From assembly GCA_963697675.1 (NCBI GenBank), contig CAVOOW010000003.1, forward strand, positions 1 through 64,000: a DNA stretch of 64,000 bases, read 5' to 3'. Under the pieces are notes generated by a model. The model made no database searches and was not told the DNA's origin. It saw only the letters and a program-made list of their open reading frames with translations. The translations under genes were made by a program, and so were the position numbers. Source of the stretch: CAVOOW01 sp963697675 (lineage in GTDB: Bacteria; Actinomycetota; Actinomycetes; JACCUZ01). Positions 28,686 through 39,445 of the stretch are shown here, one piece after another. Positions within the stretch are counted from its first letter, which is position 1; each line of letters begins with the position of its first letter.

Positions 28686-31600
28686 CGCAACCCCGCCAAC
28701 AGATCAGACGTGGACGTGACCAGCCCGACGGGCGGACGCCAGCTGAACACGCCGGGCACTGAGCCGTCGGTGCCGACGACGGAGGGGCCGCACATGCCGC
28801 GCGTGAAGAGATAGAGCACGCCGCCGAGCTGCGCCTCGGGGTCGTAGCCCGGATGGCGCCAGCGCAGATAGCGGTGCAGGGCCACGTTGTAGAGCAACGC
28901 CTGCAACGGATAGTGCGCCTCGACCATCGCCGTCTCCATCGCGGAAGAGCGATAGTGCCACGCGGTCAATGCCTCTTCGCGGCTGCCGAGCCGGTTGGTC
29001 TTGTAGTCCACGACGAGATAGCGCCGGTCCGCCACAGGACCCACCCGGAGCACCGCGTCGATGCTGCCGCTGAGGTAGCCGCGCAGGGGAGCGGGTGCGA
29101 GATCAGCGAGGGCGTCGGCGTACGAGGACAGCAGGCCGGTCGGGCAGTGCTCGCGCCACAGCGGCACCAGATCGCTGAGCAACACCTTGACAGCACTCGG
29201 CTCGTCACCGCCGGCCAGCGGCAGCTCGAAGTCGAGCTCCGGCAGCCGGTCGGACCGCGGCAGGTCCCGCAAAGCCGCCCCATCTGCTAACGGCCCCATC
29301 GGAGTGGCCAGCGACGCCAGCAAGCCCAGCGTCAGCGCCGAGACATCCATCCCCGGCGCGTAGCGCGCCACCTGCGCGGCCACCACCGCGCGTACCGCAG
29401 CGTCGTCGGCGGGATCGTCGAGCTCCTCGAGCGCGCTGTGTACGAGCGTTCCGAAGGACGCGCCGCCCGGCAGCTCGTCCCACAACGACGGGATCTCGCG
29501 CAGCGCGTCGTCGGTCGATGCGGCAGGAGCGCCAACCTCCTCGAGGTCGGACTCGTCGTCCTTCTGTGCGACCTCCGGCTCGCTGCCCATGGCCAGCTCG
29601 TGGGCGGCAGACGTCAAGGCGCTGTAGGAGGTGCGCCGCCAGGTGAGGTCGAGCGGGCGGGTGAACGCGGCCACCTCCAGCGTCGGCGACGCGGGCCGGG
29701 TCGGCGACCACACTGACAGGGGTCGCGGCGTCATCGTCTCGACGGCGAGTCCGCCTCCACTGGCAAGCGCCCGGGCACGGAACGCCGTCAAGGCCGCCGC
29801 GTCCTCGGGCACATTGATCGACTGCGGCGCGACTGCCAGCGGGTCATCGTGCAGCAACAGCCGTTGCAGCGGCGAGTGCGACGTGTTCCATGTCGGTGCC
29901 CACCACAGCAGCAGGAGCGACTGCGCGCGCGTCAAAGCCACGTACGTCAGGCGCAGCTCGTCGTCTTCCTCCTCCTGCTTGTGCTTGCGCGCGTGCGCTG
30001 CCCAGTCGGGACTGCCCCGCCCGCCGACGTCGCGAACGCGGTGGTCGTGCTCGTCGTGGAAGACGGCAGTGGCTGGGTCGTTGCGCGAGAACAAGTCCCA
30101 CGCGAACGGCACCATGACTACCGGAAACTCGAGGCCTTTGCTCGTATGCACCGTGATGACCTGCACCGCGTCGGCGTCGGTCTCGAGCCGCCGGCTGCGT
30201 TCCTGCCCACCTTCGCGACTGGCCTCCTCGCGCCGCCGCCGCAGCCAGGCGAGCAGCGCGGTGAGGCCGAGCTGCCCCTCGAGCACCGCCTCGTGCAGTG
30301 CCTGCGCGATGTGCCGCAGGTCGGTCAGCAGCCGCTCGCCGTCCGGGTGCCCCAGCACGCGTTGCTGCACGGACTCGGACAGCGACACGGTCTCGAACAG
30401 CGCGGCCACACCCCGGTCCTCGAAGACCTTGCCCCACAGGCGCAGTTGCAGGGAGAGATCGTCGGCGTAGGCATCGCCACGTGCGTCGAGCTCGGTCGCG
30501 TTGAGACCCACGAAACAGCCAAGGGCAAGACGGCGTACGCGGGTTGTCCGATGCGGTTGCTCTAGCGCCTCCAGCAGCAGCTGCCACTCTTCGGCGGCTG
30601 CCGTCAGGAAGACGCTCGACTTGCCGGTGAGCACCACCGGCACACCGGCCGCGCGCAGGCACGACTGCACGAGCTGGGCTTGCCGGTGGTCGCGGACCAG
30701 CACCGCGATGTCACCCGGCAGCACGCTGCGCGCGGGCAGGTTGTCGCGTGGCTGCAGCTGCGTGGCGTCCGCGAGCAATGCCACTACTTCGACGGCGAGG
30801 TCGGCTGCGATCGCATCCTTGGCCTCGGCCGTTTTCCCGGTGCCGTTGCTCAGGATCGTCAACCCCTCGCGCGGGACGACACGCAGCCGGACCGGAGCAA
30901 TGGCGTCGACCATCCGGCCCGGGTGCTCGGACTTCACCGGCACCACGCGAATCCGCGGATCGCCGAGCGCAGCACCGTTGAAGACGGCGTCGAGGCCGTT
31001 GAGCAGCAGCGCGTCGCTGCGCCAGTTCGTCGGCAGGGTGCGGACGATGCTGGCCGAGCCCTTCGCCTCGAGGTAGGCGTGCACGTCTGCACCGCGGAAG
31101 CCGTAGATCGCCTGCTTGGGGTCACCGATGAGTACGAGGGTGCTTTCGCCGTGGAACGCCGTCTTGAGAATGCTCCACTGAACGGGATCGGTGTCCTGGA
31201 ACTCGTCGACCAGCACCACGCGATAGCGGTCGCGCAGCCGGCCGCACGCGACCGGGCCGGACTCGGGGTCGGTGAGCGTGTTGTTGAGCCGGATCAGCAT
31301 GTCGTCGTAGTCGATGAGCCGCTGCCGGCGCTTCCGTACGTTCATCTCCTTGCGCACCGCGTCGGCGATGCGGGCGCGCATGCCGGGTGTGCCGTCGGTG
31401 CCCGGGTCGGGGAGCAGATCGGTGGCGGGGTCCTTCGCTGCGTCCATCGCGAGAACCTGGAACTCGTCGCGGGACATGTCTGCCGGGCCTGAGTTCTGCT
31501 TGCCCCACTTGCGCAGGTAGAGGTCGTCGGCCACCTCGGTCACGAGGTCACCGATGTTCTCGATCAGCGTCGCGCCGGTGTCGTGGTCGCCGGCGGTGCC

Positions 31601-32020
31601 GAGGGCGAGCAGCACCTGCTGGCAGAAGCCGTGCGTCGTGGTCACGGTCGCGGCGTCGAAGACGGCGAGTGCCTCTTCGAGGCGACGACGGCGTGCAGCG
31701 AGCTCCGTCGCGGTCGACCTTGGTGAGGTGGACGAGGAGGACGGTCCTCCGGGTCGACGGCCGCCAGGAGCGGCCAGGGCGTCGCGTACGTCGACGAGAC
31801 GCTCCCGCACGCGCTCGCGCAGCTCCCGCGTCGACTCGCGGCTGAAGCTGACGACGAGCAGCTGGTCCATGGTGGCCACGTCTTCGGCGACGTAGCGCGC
31901 GACGAGTGCGGCGATCGTGAACGTCTTTCCGGTGCCGGCGCTGGCCTCCAGCACGGTCGTGCCCTCGGGCAGCGGACCGAGCAGGTCGAACGCCTCGGGT
32001 GCGGGAACGGTTTTCGTCAC
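28682..32020 (-). CDS. recB: Exodeoxyribonuclease V beta subunit (RecB helicase-nuclease)
   Basis: 1112 residues in one open frame. The N-terminal Walker A is ASAGTGKTFT (about residues 26-35). UvrD helicase motifs follow (LVDEFQDTDPVQW, IGDPKQAIYGFRGADV, VHTSKGLEFPVVMVP, LTYVALTRAQS). The C-terminal PD-(D/E)XK nuclease contains the VVDYKTNRLG motif at about residues 1003-1012. RecB provides the 3'-5' helicase and the nuclease and loads RecA. It starts with GTG overlapping the recC stop by 4 bp and ends overlapping recD by 4 bp. A 3.3-kb intact frame beside a frameshifted recC is notable. Confidence 0.95.
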   Translation of the reverse strand: MTKTVPAPEAFDLLGPLPEGTTVLEASAGTGKTFTIAALVARYVAEDVATMDQLLVVSFSRESTRELRERVRERLVDVRDALAAPGGRRPGGPSSSSTSPRSTATELAARRRRLEEALAVFDAATVTTTHGFCQQVLLALGTAGDHDTGATLIENIGDLVTEVADDLYLRKWGKQNSGPADMSRDEFQVLAMDAAKDPATDLLPDPGTDGTPGMRARIADAVRKEMNVRKRRQRLIDYDDMLIRLNNTLTDPESGPVACGRLRDRYRVVLVDEFQDTDPVQWSILKTAFHGESTLVLIGDPKQAIYGFRGADVHAYLEAKGSASIVRTLPTNWRSDALLLNGLDAVFNGAALGDPRIRVVPVKSEHPGRMVDAIAPVRLRVVPREGLTILSNGTGKTAEAKDAIAADLAVEVVALLADATQLQPRDNLPARSVLPGDIAVLVRDHRQAQLVQSCLRAAGVPVVLTGKSSVFLTAAAEEWQLLLEALEQPHRTTRVRRLALGCFVGLNATELDARGDAYADDLSLQLRLWGKVFEDRGVAALFETVSLSESVQQRVLGHPDGERLLTDLRHIAQALHEAVLEGQLGLTALLAWLRRRREEASREGGQERSRRLETDADAVQVITVHTSKGLEFPVVMVPFAWDLFSRNDPATAVFHDEHDHRVRDVGGRGSPDWAAHARKHKQEEEDDELRLTYVALTRAQSLLLLWWAPTWNTSHSPLQRLLLHDDPLAVAPQSINVPEDAAALTAFRARALASGGGLAVETMTPRPLSVWSPTRPASPTLEVAAFTRPLDLTWRRTSYSALTSAAHELAMGSEPEVAQKDDESDLEEVGAPAASTDDALREIPSLWDELPGGASFGTLVHSALEELDDPADDAAVRAVVAAQVARYAPGMDVSALTLGLLASLATPMGPLADGAALRDLPRSDRLPELDFELPLAGGDEPSAVKVLLSDLVPLWREHCPTGLLSSYADALADLAPAPLRGYLSGSIDAVLRVGPVADRRYLVVDYKTNRLGSREEALTAWHYRSSAMETAMVEAHYPLQALLYNVALHRYLRWRHPGYDPEAQLGGVLYLFTRGMCGPSVVGTDGSVPGVFSWRPPVGLVTSTSDLLAGLR

Positions 32021-35000
32021 GTCTGCACCGCGTTCTCGTTGGCGAGCAGCCGGTCCCAGAGCCGCCGGGCGAGCAGCCCGAAGCGGTCGGTCTCGTCACC
32101 TGACCAGCCACGGCCGCCCTCGCCGGGCGCGGGCGGCTGGTCGGTGAGGACCGAGAACGGCGCGTCGGGGCCGTAGACCAGCACGTGCTCGGCGTCCGCC
32201 CGCTCGCCAGGGAACCGGTCGCCCACCCACTTCTTCTCGGCGCCGATCCGCGCGCCGGCCGTGCGGGTGCCCTTGTCGCGGACGAAGGCATATTCGGCGC
32301 CGGACTTGATCGGGAGGGGCAGCGGCGACGTGAGGCCGCTGCGATAGAGCGCGACGAGTTCGTCAAGCGCCGCCTTGGCTTCTTCGTGCGGGAGCGGCCC
32401 GAGCACGCTGCGCTTCGCGCCCTTGCCCTTGGCGCCGCGACCCACCGCGACGGCCTGCCACTCGCGATCGGGTTGCGCGACGGTCAGCGCGACGAGCTGG
32501 ACCCAGGCGTGCAGCCGCTGCCTGGGACCGAGGCTGGAGTAGGTGATCGAGAGGATCGAGTCGCCGTGGACGTCGCCGACGGTGCCGGTCAGGCGAGTGC
32601 CGTCGGACAGTGCGACGTCCACGTCGTAGGACTCCGGCGGGATGGCCCGCTCGGTGGTCGAGGCCAGGATGAGCTTGTCGACCTCGCCGAGGACCTCCTG
32701 CAGATACTTGGCGCCGAGCGGCCCGGGCGGCAGGTCACCCCGGCGCAGCTCGATCTCCTTGGACGCGGCCGGGTCCAGACCCTTCAGGCGGTCGGCGAGC
32801 ACCCGCGCGCCGACGCCCCACACCTCCAGGCTGTCGAGCTCGATCGGCAGCGCGTCGGCCGGTTCCTCTTCCTTCCACGTCACGCCCACCTGCAGCCGCT
32901 GCCGCAGGAATCCGCGGGCCGGGTGCTCGAGCAGCGACATCAAGGACGCGAGTTCGACATTCGTGGGGTCTGCTGACGAGGACGGGAGTGGCCCGTCGAG
33001 GAACGGCGGTTGCGCGATGCGTGGCCGCGCAGCCGCGACGGCACCGCCAAAGCCGAGCGAGGTCAAAGCTGAACGGGCCCTCGGTGTTGAGCGAGCCTCG
33101 GGTGAAGTTGCGCGGGTCGAAGGGCTGCAGCGGGTGATGGGTGGTGATGACGTCCCGTACCCGCTTGTTGTCGTCGGACGGCGTCGCTGTCCGGTCGAGT
33201 GCGTCGAGCAGCTCTCCGAGCGGCACGGCCGGCGGTACGGATGCCCCCGTACGCTCATCTGCGCCTGAATAGGTGATGACGAGGTGCTCTTCGGCCGCGC
33301 AGATGGCGTCGAGCAGCAGCTGGCGGTCTTCGCTGCGCGGGTCGCGCTCGCCGACCCACGGGTCGCGGGCGAGCACGTCGTCGCCGTCGCGGGTGCTCTG
33401 CCGGGGGAAGACGCCGTCGTCGAGGCCGAGCAGGCAGACGACGCGGTGGGGGACCGAGCGCATGGGTACGAGGGTGCAGACGGTCAGCGTGCCGGTGCGG
33501 AAGCTTGCTCGGGTGGGACGGCCGGAGAGGATGCCGTCGAGCAGGGCGTGTACGTCGGCGAGGCCGAGGGGCGCTTGGCTGTCGGCTGCCGACTCTGCGA
33601 CGTCGGCGAGCTCGCCGTGCAGCTGGATCTCCTGCCAGGCCTTGTCTTTTTCCGCTGCGGCCAGGGAGAGAACGGCGTCTTCGAGGCCGGCCATCCACTC
33701 GTCGGCGGTGTGCTGGGCTTGCATCAGGTCTTGCGCGGCGGCCAGCCGGTCGACCAGCTCCGCGAGCCGGCCGGCCAGGTCGATGTCGGCGCTGTCGACG
33801 TCGTCGAGCGGCACGACGTCGTCGAAGATCTCCAGGCCGCCCTCCATGGCTACGCCGAGCAGCAGCCGGTCGAGCCCGTCGTGCCAGGTGCCCTGCCCGA
33901 CATCGCCGAGCTGCCAGGTCTTGCGATGGTCCGTGTCGAGGCCCCATCGCACACCGGCGCGCGTCACCCAGCTGCGCAGCCGTTCGACCTCGTCGTCGTC
34001 GAACCCGAACCGTTGCCGCACCGCGGGAGAACCGGCGAGGTCGAGCACCTGCGACGCGGTGATGCGCGCGGTGCCGAGCTCGAGCAGCTGCGCGAGTACG
34101 GCGAGCAGCGCGTTGGTCTGCTTGAGCGCGCGGTCGGCGAGGCGGACCCTGAGCCTGGCCGCCGGGTGCGCGGCGTCCTCCTCGGCGCCGAGGGAGAACG
34201 TCGCCGCGATGATCGGCGCGAACGTCTCGACGTCGGGGCACATCACGAGTACGTCGCGTGGTTCGAGCGTGGGGTCGTTGGCGAGCAATCCGACGACGAC
34301 CTCTCGCAGGACCTCGACCTGTCGCGTCTTGCCGTGGCAGGCGTGCACCTGGACGGTGCGGTCGTTGTCGTCGAGGGGTGGCGGGTTGTCCTGGACTCGG
34401 TCGTCGGCGAGGTCCTGCTTGAGGTGGCCGAGCAGTGTGTCGGGGTTCGGTGCGGGGGAGGGGTGGTGGACGTCTGTCGAAGTTTGGGGCCTTCTGGGCG
34501 ATGAGCTGCTGGAGCTCGAGGACGTCGCGGGACAGGCTGGTGAGCAGCGGGTTGGTCAGCCGGCTCCGGGTGGTGTCGTCGTGCCTTCGTCTGGACCGGG
34601 GCCGACGACTTGACCGTCTCCCAGAGCGCGGGGGAGGCGTGGTTGAGCCACAGGTGCACGTCGCGGTGCTCGGCGAGCGCGGCCAGGACCTCGATGCCGC
34701 GCTGGCGACAGGCGGCTGGCGCCGAAGACCGAGATGCGGTCCGGCAGTTGGGTGAGCTCCGGCTCGTCGCGCAGCCTCGTGCAGGCGTCGTCGAGCAGCT
34801 CGGCCGGCGAGGTGGTGCCGAGGCGCTCCCGTACGCGGCGCCAGAGCTCGGCCTGCCAGTGCAGATCGTCCTCGAGCGGCGTCCCGTCGCCGCGCTCGTC
34901 CCGCCCGTCGGCCCACGCCCGCAGCATCGCCGGCCGCGACTGCCCGTACTCGTCGAACAGCCGGGCCAGCCGGCTCGCCACGGCGAGCCGCCGCCCCTTG

Positions 35001-35383
35001 TCCTCGCCACCGATGCCGAGGTGCTGGGCGAGCGGTCGGAACCAGGGCTCGTCGGGTGCGCAAGCATCGATGACCTCGAGCAGCGGCCACACGGCCGCTG
35101 CCGGCGACCACCGCTCGACCGCCTCGGCGTGCTCGCTGGATGCCGACTGCACGGCCTCGTCGAGCATCTTGCTCGGCCACGGGAAGTCGACGTTGGCACA
35201 GACGCCGTCGCTGGCCGTCGCACCCAGCACGTGGGACAACCGCTGAGCCAGCCACCGCTCGACCCCCTTGGCCGGCACGGCCAGGACCTCACGCGCGAAC
35301 GGGTCGGTGAGCGGCTCAGCCAGGACCTCGGCGAGGCCTTGCGCCAGCGAACTCCCACTGGCTGCCCTGTGGACGATGAGCAC
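32017..35383 (-). pseudogene. recC: Exodeoxyribonuclease V gamma subunit (RecC), several frameshifts
   Basis: Conserved RecC sequence is present from start to end. The N-terminus is MLIVHRAASGSSLAQGLAEVL with the VDFPWPSKMLDE segment. The middle includes VLVMCPDVETFAPIIAATFS, LLGLDDGVFPRQ and LVITYSGADERTG. The C-terminal nuclease-like domain ends NENAVQT. The frame changes near 34,715, 34,590, 34,450 and 33,065. RecC recognises Chi-like sites and is essential to the complex. If the shifts are real, RecBCD is inactive; the perfect state of recB and recD makes sequencing errors the more likely explanation. It is the first gene of the operon. Confidence 0.85.
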
Positions 35384-35582
35384 AGCCCGATGACGCCTTC
35401 CTCACGATTGTCTGTCTGGCGCACCGTACTGCGACCCGCGGACAGAACGAACGGGGACGTCCCACCCCCGGGATGAGCGACCTTTGGCCGAGGACACGCC
35501 CGGCGAGTCGCGTACGAAGGTCGCTGGTCAAGTGGGCGGCATGAGGCTCCGCCGCGCGAGCTCGTCGTTGCGCCGCGCGTCG

Positions 35583-36890
35583 CTACGCCGCGCGGCGCTG
35601 CGGCGAGAGCCGCTCCCGCTGCCGCTCGACCGCCCCGCCGATCGCGGACCGCAGCTCCACGGTCGACACCGAGGGCCGGAGCACGGCCCGGGTCAGTGCC
35701 GTGGCCTGCACTCTCAGGCCGGTGACGTGACCCGCGGGGCGGCGGTGCGCGAGAACCTGCTGCAGGTTCCGGCGCCACCGGACTGATCCGGCGAGGACCC
35801 GCAGCACCTCCTTGTCCAGCACCGTGGACTGCACGCGCCCGAGGTCCTGGGCCATCCAGTACATCGGCCGCGCGTCGGCGTCCCGCTCACGCCACCAGCC
35901 GTGCAGTGCCGCATCCAGGCGCGAGGGCTCGCGCCGCAGGAGGGGGACCAGTCGTCTGGACAGAGCGCTCGCCTGTCGCAGCGCGTCGCAGATGCCCTGC
36001 CCGACCACGATGTCCTTGAAGTGCCCGGCGTCCCCGACGAGCGCCCAGCCCGGTCCCGCCGCGTCCCGGAAGAACCCGTCCATCCGCCGGACGGCGCGCA
36101 CCTCACCGACCAGCGTGGCCTTGTCGAGGACGCCGCGGAGCGGTGCCACCAGCTCGGTGGCGACCGACTCCAGCACGGCCGGGTCGCGCCAGTCGCGCTC
36201 GTCGTCGAGCGGCGGCTGGCCCGCTACGAGTGTCAGACCCTGGTCGCAGGGCGCCACGAGCATCAGGTCGCGGCCACGCCGGGAGAAATGGAATGCGTTG
36301 GGCATCGGGACCCCGGCGTAGTAGCCCCAGTACGCGGTGCGCTCGTTGTGGGTGATGTCGTACTTGCGCGCACCGACCAGCCGCCCCACGGTCGAGTTGC
36401 GGCCGTCGGCGCCGATGACGATGGTGGCGTGCAGCTCGTGGCGGGTGCCGTCCGGCGCCTGGACGACAACCCCGCTGACCCGGTCCCCGGTGCGCAGTAG
36501 GTCGACGACGGCAGTCTGCTCGAACAGGGCAGCCCCGGACCGTTCCGTCGCGGCGCTGAGCACCGCGTCCAGCGCGATCCGTCGCAGGCACAGCCACGGC
36601 CGGTCGGGATTGGCGGCGGACAGGTCGACGCCGTCGATGTGCAGGCTGATCTCGCGCAGCGGTGGAGCACCGCAGGCCATCACCTCCCTGAGCACCCCGA
36701 GCTCGTCGAACAGCGAGACGTCCTGGATCAGGTGGGTCGACAGGGTGTCGCTCGGCACGGCGTCGCGCTCCACGACGGCCACCGAAAACCCGGCGCGGGT
36801 CAGGTGGATGGCCATCGCACATCCGGCGACCCGGCGCCCGACGATGATCGCGTCGAACCGCCGGAGCTCAGGCAGGTGGGAAGGAGTCAC
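35583..36890 (-). CDS. FAD-dependent monooxygenase/oxidoreductase of the biosynthetic operon
   Basis: 435 residues with an N-terminal FAD Rossmann loop (DAIIVGRRVAGCAMAIHLTRAG; the second residue of the usual GxGxxG is unusual), an ERD ribose-binding motif (VAVVERD), an internal GADGRNSTV motif and GWALVGDAGHFKD. These mark the PHBH/geranylgeranyl-reductase-like family. It could hydroxylate, dehydrogenate or reduce a lipid intermediate. Its start overlaps the upstream membrane-protein gene by 4 bp and it is the last gene of the operon. Substrate unknown. Confidence 0.8.
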   Translation of the reverse strand: MTPSHLPELRRFDAIIVGRRVAGCAMAIHLTRAGFSVAVVERDAVPSDTLSTHLIQDVSLFDELGVLREVMACGAPPLREISLHIDGVDLSAANPDRPWLCLRRIALDAVLSAATERSGAALFEQTAVVDLLRTGDRVSGVVVQAPDGTRHELHATIVIGADGRNSTVGRLVGARKYDITHNERTAYWGYYAGVPMPNAFHFSRRGRDLMLVAPCDQGLTLVAGQPPLDDERDWRDPAVLESVATELVAPLRGVLDKATLVGEVRAVRRMDGFFRDAAGPGWALVGDAGHFKDIVVGQGICDALRQASALSRRLVPLLRREPSRLDAALHGWWRERDADARPMYWMAQDLGRVQSTVLDKEVLRVLAGSVRWRRNLQQVLAHRRPAGHVTGLRVQATALTRAVLRPSVSTVELRSAIGGAVERQRERLSPQRRAA

Positions 36891-37357
36891 CTCGATGCGC
36901 CCGCACGCTCAGGGGTCGGCCGCGAAAGCTCCTGGTCGTCGAAGAGCGGCCGGGCCACCAGCATCAATCCTGCGCCGAACACCACGGTGACCGCGAGCAG
37001 ACCCACCTGCAGGACCTTGTCGATCAGCAGTGGCGCATCGTCGGCGTGGATGATGTGGAAGATCATGTGCGGGATGGTGGCCGCGACGAACCCGAGGATG
37101 GCGCCGTTGACCAGGTCCTTCGACAGCTTCCAGACCGCGTAGCCGAGGATGACGGCGAAGCCGAGGTAGAGGGCGCCGAGGTCACGCGTGATGTGCTCGT
37201 TGTAGGGCGGCAGCATCTTCACCCAACCCCGTCCGAACAGGAAGTGGTTGTAGAAGTACCACGGGAAGAACAGCGCGTGGACGCCGATCAACAATGCCTC
37301 ACCGGCCAACAGAAGTAGGCCGCCGCGCACGACGAGCTCGCGTCGCTTGATGCTCAT
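36887..37357 (-). CDS. Four-helix integral membrane protein
   Basis: 156 residues with four hydrophobic segments (about residues 10-30, 58-78, 85-105 and 112-132). A conserved-looking loop carries Tyr, His and Trp (FFPWYFYNHFLFGRGW), and a histidine-rich helix reads ATIPHMIFHIIHADD. No family is recognised. The 4-bp overlaps on both sides show it belongs to the biosynthetic operon. It could be a membrane-embedded enzyme or a resistance/transport helper. Confidence 0.65.
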   Translation of the reverse strand: MSIKRRELVVRGGLLLLAGEALLIGVHALFFPWYFYNHFLFGRGWVKMLPPYNEHITRDLGALYLGFAVILGYAVWKLSKDLVNGAILGFVAATIPHMIFHIIHADDAPLLIDKVLQVGLLAVTVVFGAGLMLVARPLFDDQELSRPTPERAGASR

Positions 37358-38025
37358 GTCAGAACTCCAGTTGTCGTAGGACGTGCAGACATCTCGCGGG
37401 CCAGCATCGGCACCGCGTCGCCGCTGAGCTCGGCCAGCGCCACTGCGCGACCGGTCAGCGCCATGATCAGGGCCTCCGCGGGCCCGTGGAGCGCCGGCCC
37501 GCGAGCGCCATGCGCGAAGTCGACGTCGGTGGCGACGACTCGCAGGCCGGACATGCGCCGCCGACTGCCGATGCGGCCGCTGAGTCTCGGCAGCGCAGCC
37601 AGGGCTGCGTGCAGTCGATCGGCCGGGATCACCCGTGACAACCCGAGCGGGCGCCGGATGTCCTGGTGGTGGACGAGGTGATCCGTGAACAGCTCACGGA
37701 TGGGTACGAACCGCGCCGCCGCCCGGGGCCGGCCGGCCGTGCCCTCCCGGAACCGAGCCAGGATCTGGTCCACCGGGTGCGAGTCTGCGTACGACGTGGC
37801 GAGCGCGTAGGACGCTGCGCTGATCCGGAACCGGTGCCGCGCGACGGCCGCACCGAACCCGAGCACCGGCATGGTGTGTCCCACCGCCATGTGGGCGACG
37901 ACGTCCTTGACCCGCCAGCCGGCACAGAGCGACTGCGCGTCCCACTGCTCGGCAGACAGGCTCTCGAGCAAGGTTGCGAGGTCGCGGCTCTCGGTGGTCA
38001 TCAATGCTTGGTAGTCAGGCTGCAC
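37354..38025 (-). CDS. Mycothiol-dependent maleylpyruvate isomerase family protein
   Basis: 223 residues from GTG 38025, which follows AAGGAG. The N-terminal DinB-like four-helix bundle is clear: LATLLESLSAEQWDAQSLCA, GWRVKDVVAHMAVGHT and FTDHLVHHQDIRRPLG, with the metal-binding histidines in AHM and HLVHHQD. Such proteins use mycothiol or another thiol to isomerise, conjugate or detoxify electrophiles. Within this operon it may handle a reactive intermediate or protect the producer. Overlaps with both neighbours indicate translational coupling. Confidence 0.75.
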   Translation of the reverse strand: MQPDYQALMTTESRDLATLLESLSAEQWDAQSLCAGWRVKDVVAHMAVGHTMPVLGFGAAVARHRFRISAASYALATSYADSHPVDQILARFREGTAGRPRAAARFVPIRELFTDHLVHHQDIRRPLGLSRVIPADRLHAALAALPRLSGRIGSRRRMSGLRVVATDVDFAHGARGPALHGPAEALIMALTGRAVALAELSGDAVPMLAREMSARPTTTGVLT

Positions 38026-39442
38026 GATCTGCTCCTTGTTGCTGCGACACGAGTTCTTCCTCAGTGGCCTCGACCAGCGGCTGCTGCACCGCAGTCGCGG
38101 GCGTCGGCGGTCGGCCGGCGAACCGGTCCTGCAGGTCCAGTGCGCGCAGGTAAGCAGGCAGCGCTGTGGACCGCACCGCTGCGGGCAGCCCGGCTGCCCG
38201 GGTCCGGAACCACGGCAACCTCTCGGCTGAGCCCGGTGACCGGACTTCGGCGAGCACGCGGGCGTAGCGCTGGGCTGTGCTGACGCACAGCGAGAGGCCG
38301 TGCCCGCACCAGCCGCCGGCGAAGTGCACCCGCTGGTTGTCACCGACCGCGCCCACCACGGGGAGACGGTCGAGCGTCCCTCCGGTCAGACCGGACCAGC
38401 GCGCCTCGATCGCCACGTCGGTGAGCGCCGGGAACCGACGGTGCAGCTCCTCGACGACCCGGTCGAAGGCCGCTGTCGACATGCGGGTTTCCCGCTGCGG
38501 ATCGCCGCTAGGCGTCCGGGCCGGGCCCCCGCCGAAGACCAGCCGTCCGCCGGCGCCGAGCCGGTAGTAGTTGAAGAAGTTCCGCTGGTCGATGACGCCA
38601 CCGACACCGTCCCAGCCGAGGGCTGCCCGCTGGTCCGGCGTGAGGGGAGCCGTCGCAACAACGTGCGTACGCACCGGGACCACTGACGACGGGTGGGGGT
38701 TGAGCTCCTCGCCGTACCCGTCCACCGCCAGCAGCACGCGGTCGGCGTCGATCGTGCCGCCCGGGGTGTGCGCCCGCACCCCGTCGGGGCGGGTCTCCAG
38801 CCGCGTCACCCTGGTGCGCTCGGCGATCCGCACGCCGCGCCGCTCGGCAGCGGCAGCGAGCCCGGTCACCAGCCGGTAGGGGTCCACGAGTAACACGTTC
38901 TCGTAGGCGAACGCTGCGCGGTAGGCCCCACCGAGCCGGCCGTCCAGCGAGCTCCGGTCCCACCAGGGCACCCCGAACCCGAGCTCGGCGAGGTCGAAGG
39001 TATGGCGTTGCATCCGGCGTTCCTGACGTTCGGTCAGGGCACCGATCACCTGGTGTTCCAGCCGCGCGTCGCAGTCGATGCTCTCGGCCGAGATCAGCCG
39101 GCCGATCTCGGCCGTCCCGTCCAGGGTGCTCGCGAACGCCTCGGCGGCGACGGCATCGGAATAGCGGCGGCGCAGCGAGCGCATCGGCATGCTCAGGCCC
39201 GGCCCGATGATGCCGGTGCTGCGCCCGGTGGCGCCGAGGCCCACCTGGCTCGCCTCGACCAGCATCACCTGCAGGTCGGGGCGGTTCGCCGCCAGGTAGT
39301 AGGCGGTGGCGGTGCCGGCGAGCCCGGCGCCGACGACGAGGACATCGACCCTGTCGGTGCCGTGCTGCGTGTCGCGGATCGGGGCAGAACCACGGTCCCA
39401 CAGCCAGATCGGTGAGGTTTCCCAGGTCAGTCGGTCAGTCAT
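38015..39442 (-). CDS. FAD-dependent oxidoreductase, DAO (glycine/amine oxidase) family
   Basis: 475 residues. The FAD-binding loop is VDVLVVGAGLAGTATAYYL (about residues 32-50), followed by GLGATGRSTGIIGPGL. The C-terminal FAD contact is HFAGGWCGHGLSLC. DAO-family enzymes oxidise C-N bonds of amines or amino acids. In the azoxy hypothesis this is the candidate for an oxidation or N-N rearrangement step after aminoacylation. It sits 3 bp downstream of the DUF2156 gene and its stop overlaps the next start. Confidence 0.8.
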   Translation of the reverse strand: MTDRLTWETSPIWLWDRGSAPIRDTQHGTDRVDVLVVGAGLAGTATAYYLAANRPDLQVMLVEASQVGLGATGRSTGIIGPGLSMPMRSLRRRYSDAVAAEAFASTLDGTAEIGRLISAESIDCDARLEHQVIGALTERQERRMQRHTFDLAELGFGVPWWDRSSLDGRLGGAYRAAFAYENVLLVDPYRLVTGLAAAAERRGVRIAERTRVTRLETRPDGVRAHTPGGTIDADRVLLAVDGYGEELNPHPSSVVPVRTHVVATAPLTPDQRAALGWDGVGGVIDQRNFFNYYRLGAGGRLVFGGGPARTPSGDPQRETRMSTAAFDRVVEELHRRFPALTDVAIEARWSGLTGGTLDRLPVVGAVGDNQRVHFAGGWCGHGLSLCVSTAQRYARVLAEVRSPGSAERLPWFRTRAAGLPAAVRSTALPAYLRALDLQDRFAGRPPTPATAVQQPLVEATEEELVSQQQGADRAA

Positions 39443-39445
39443 GGC

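Noticed and set aside
26796..35383. Anti-phage defence island centred on recBCD
   Set aside because: No restriction, CBASS, Abi or CRISPR genes are recognisable around it; recBCD is a housekeeping repair operon.
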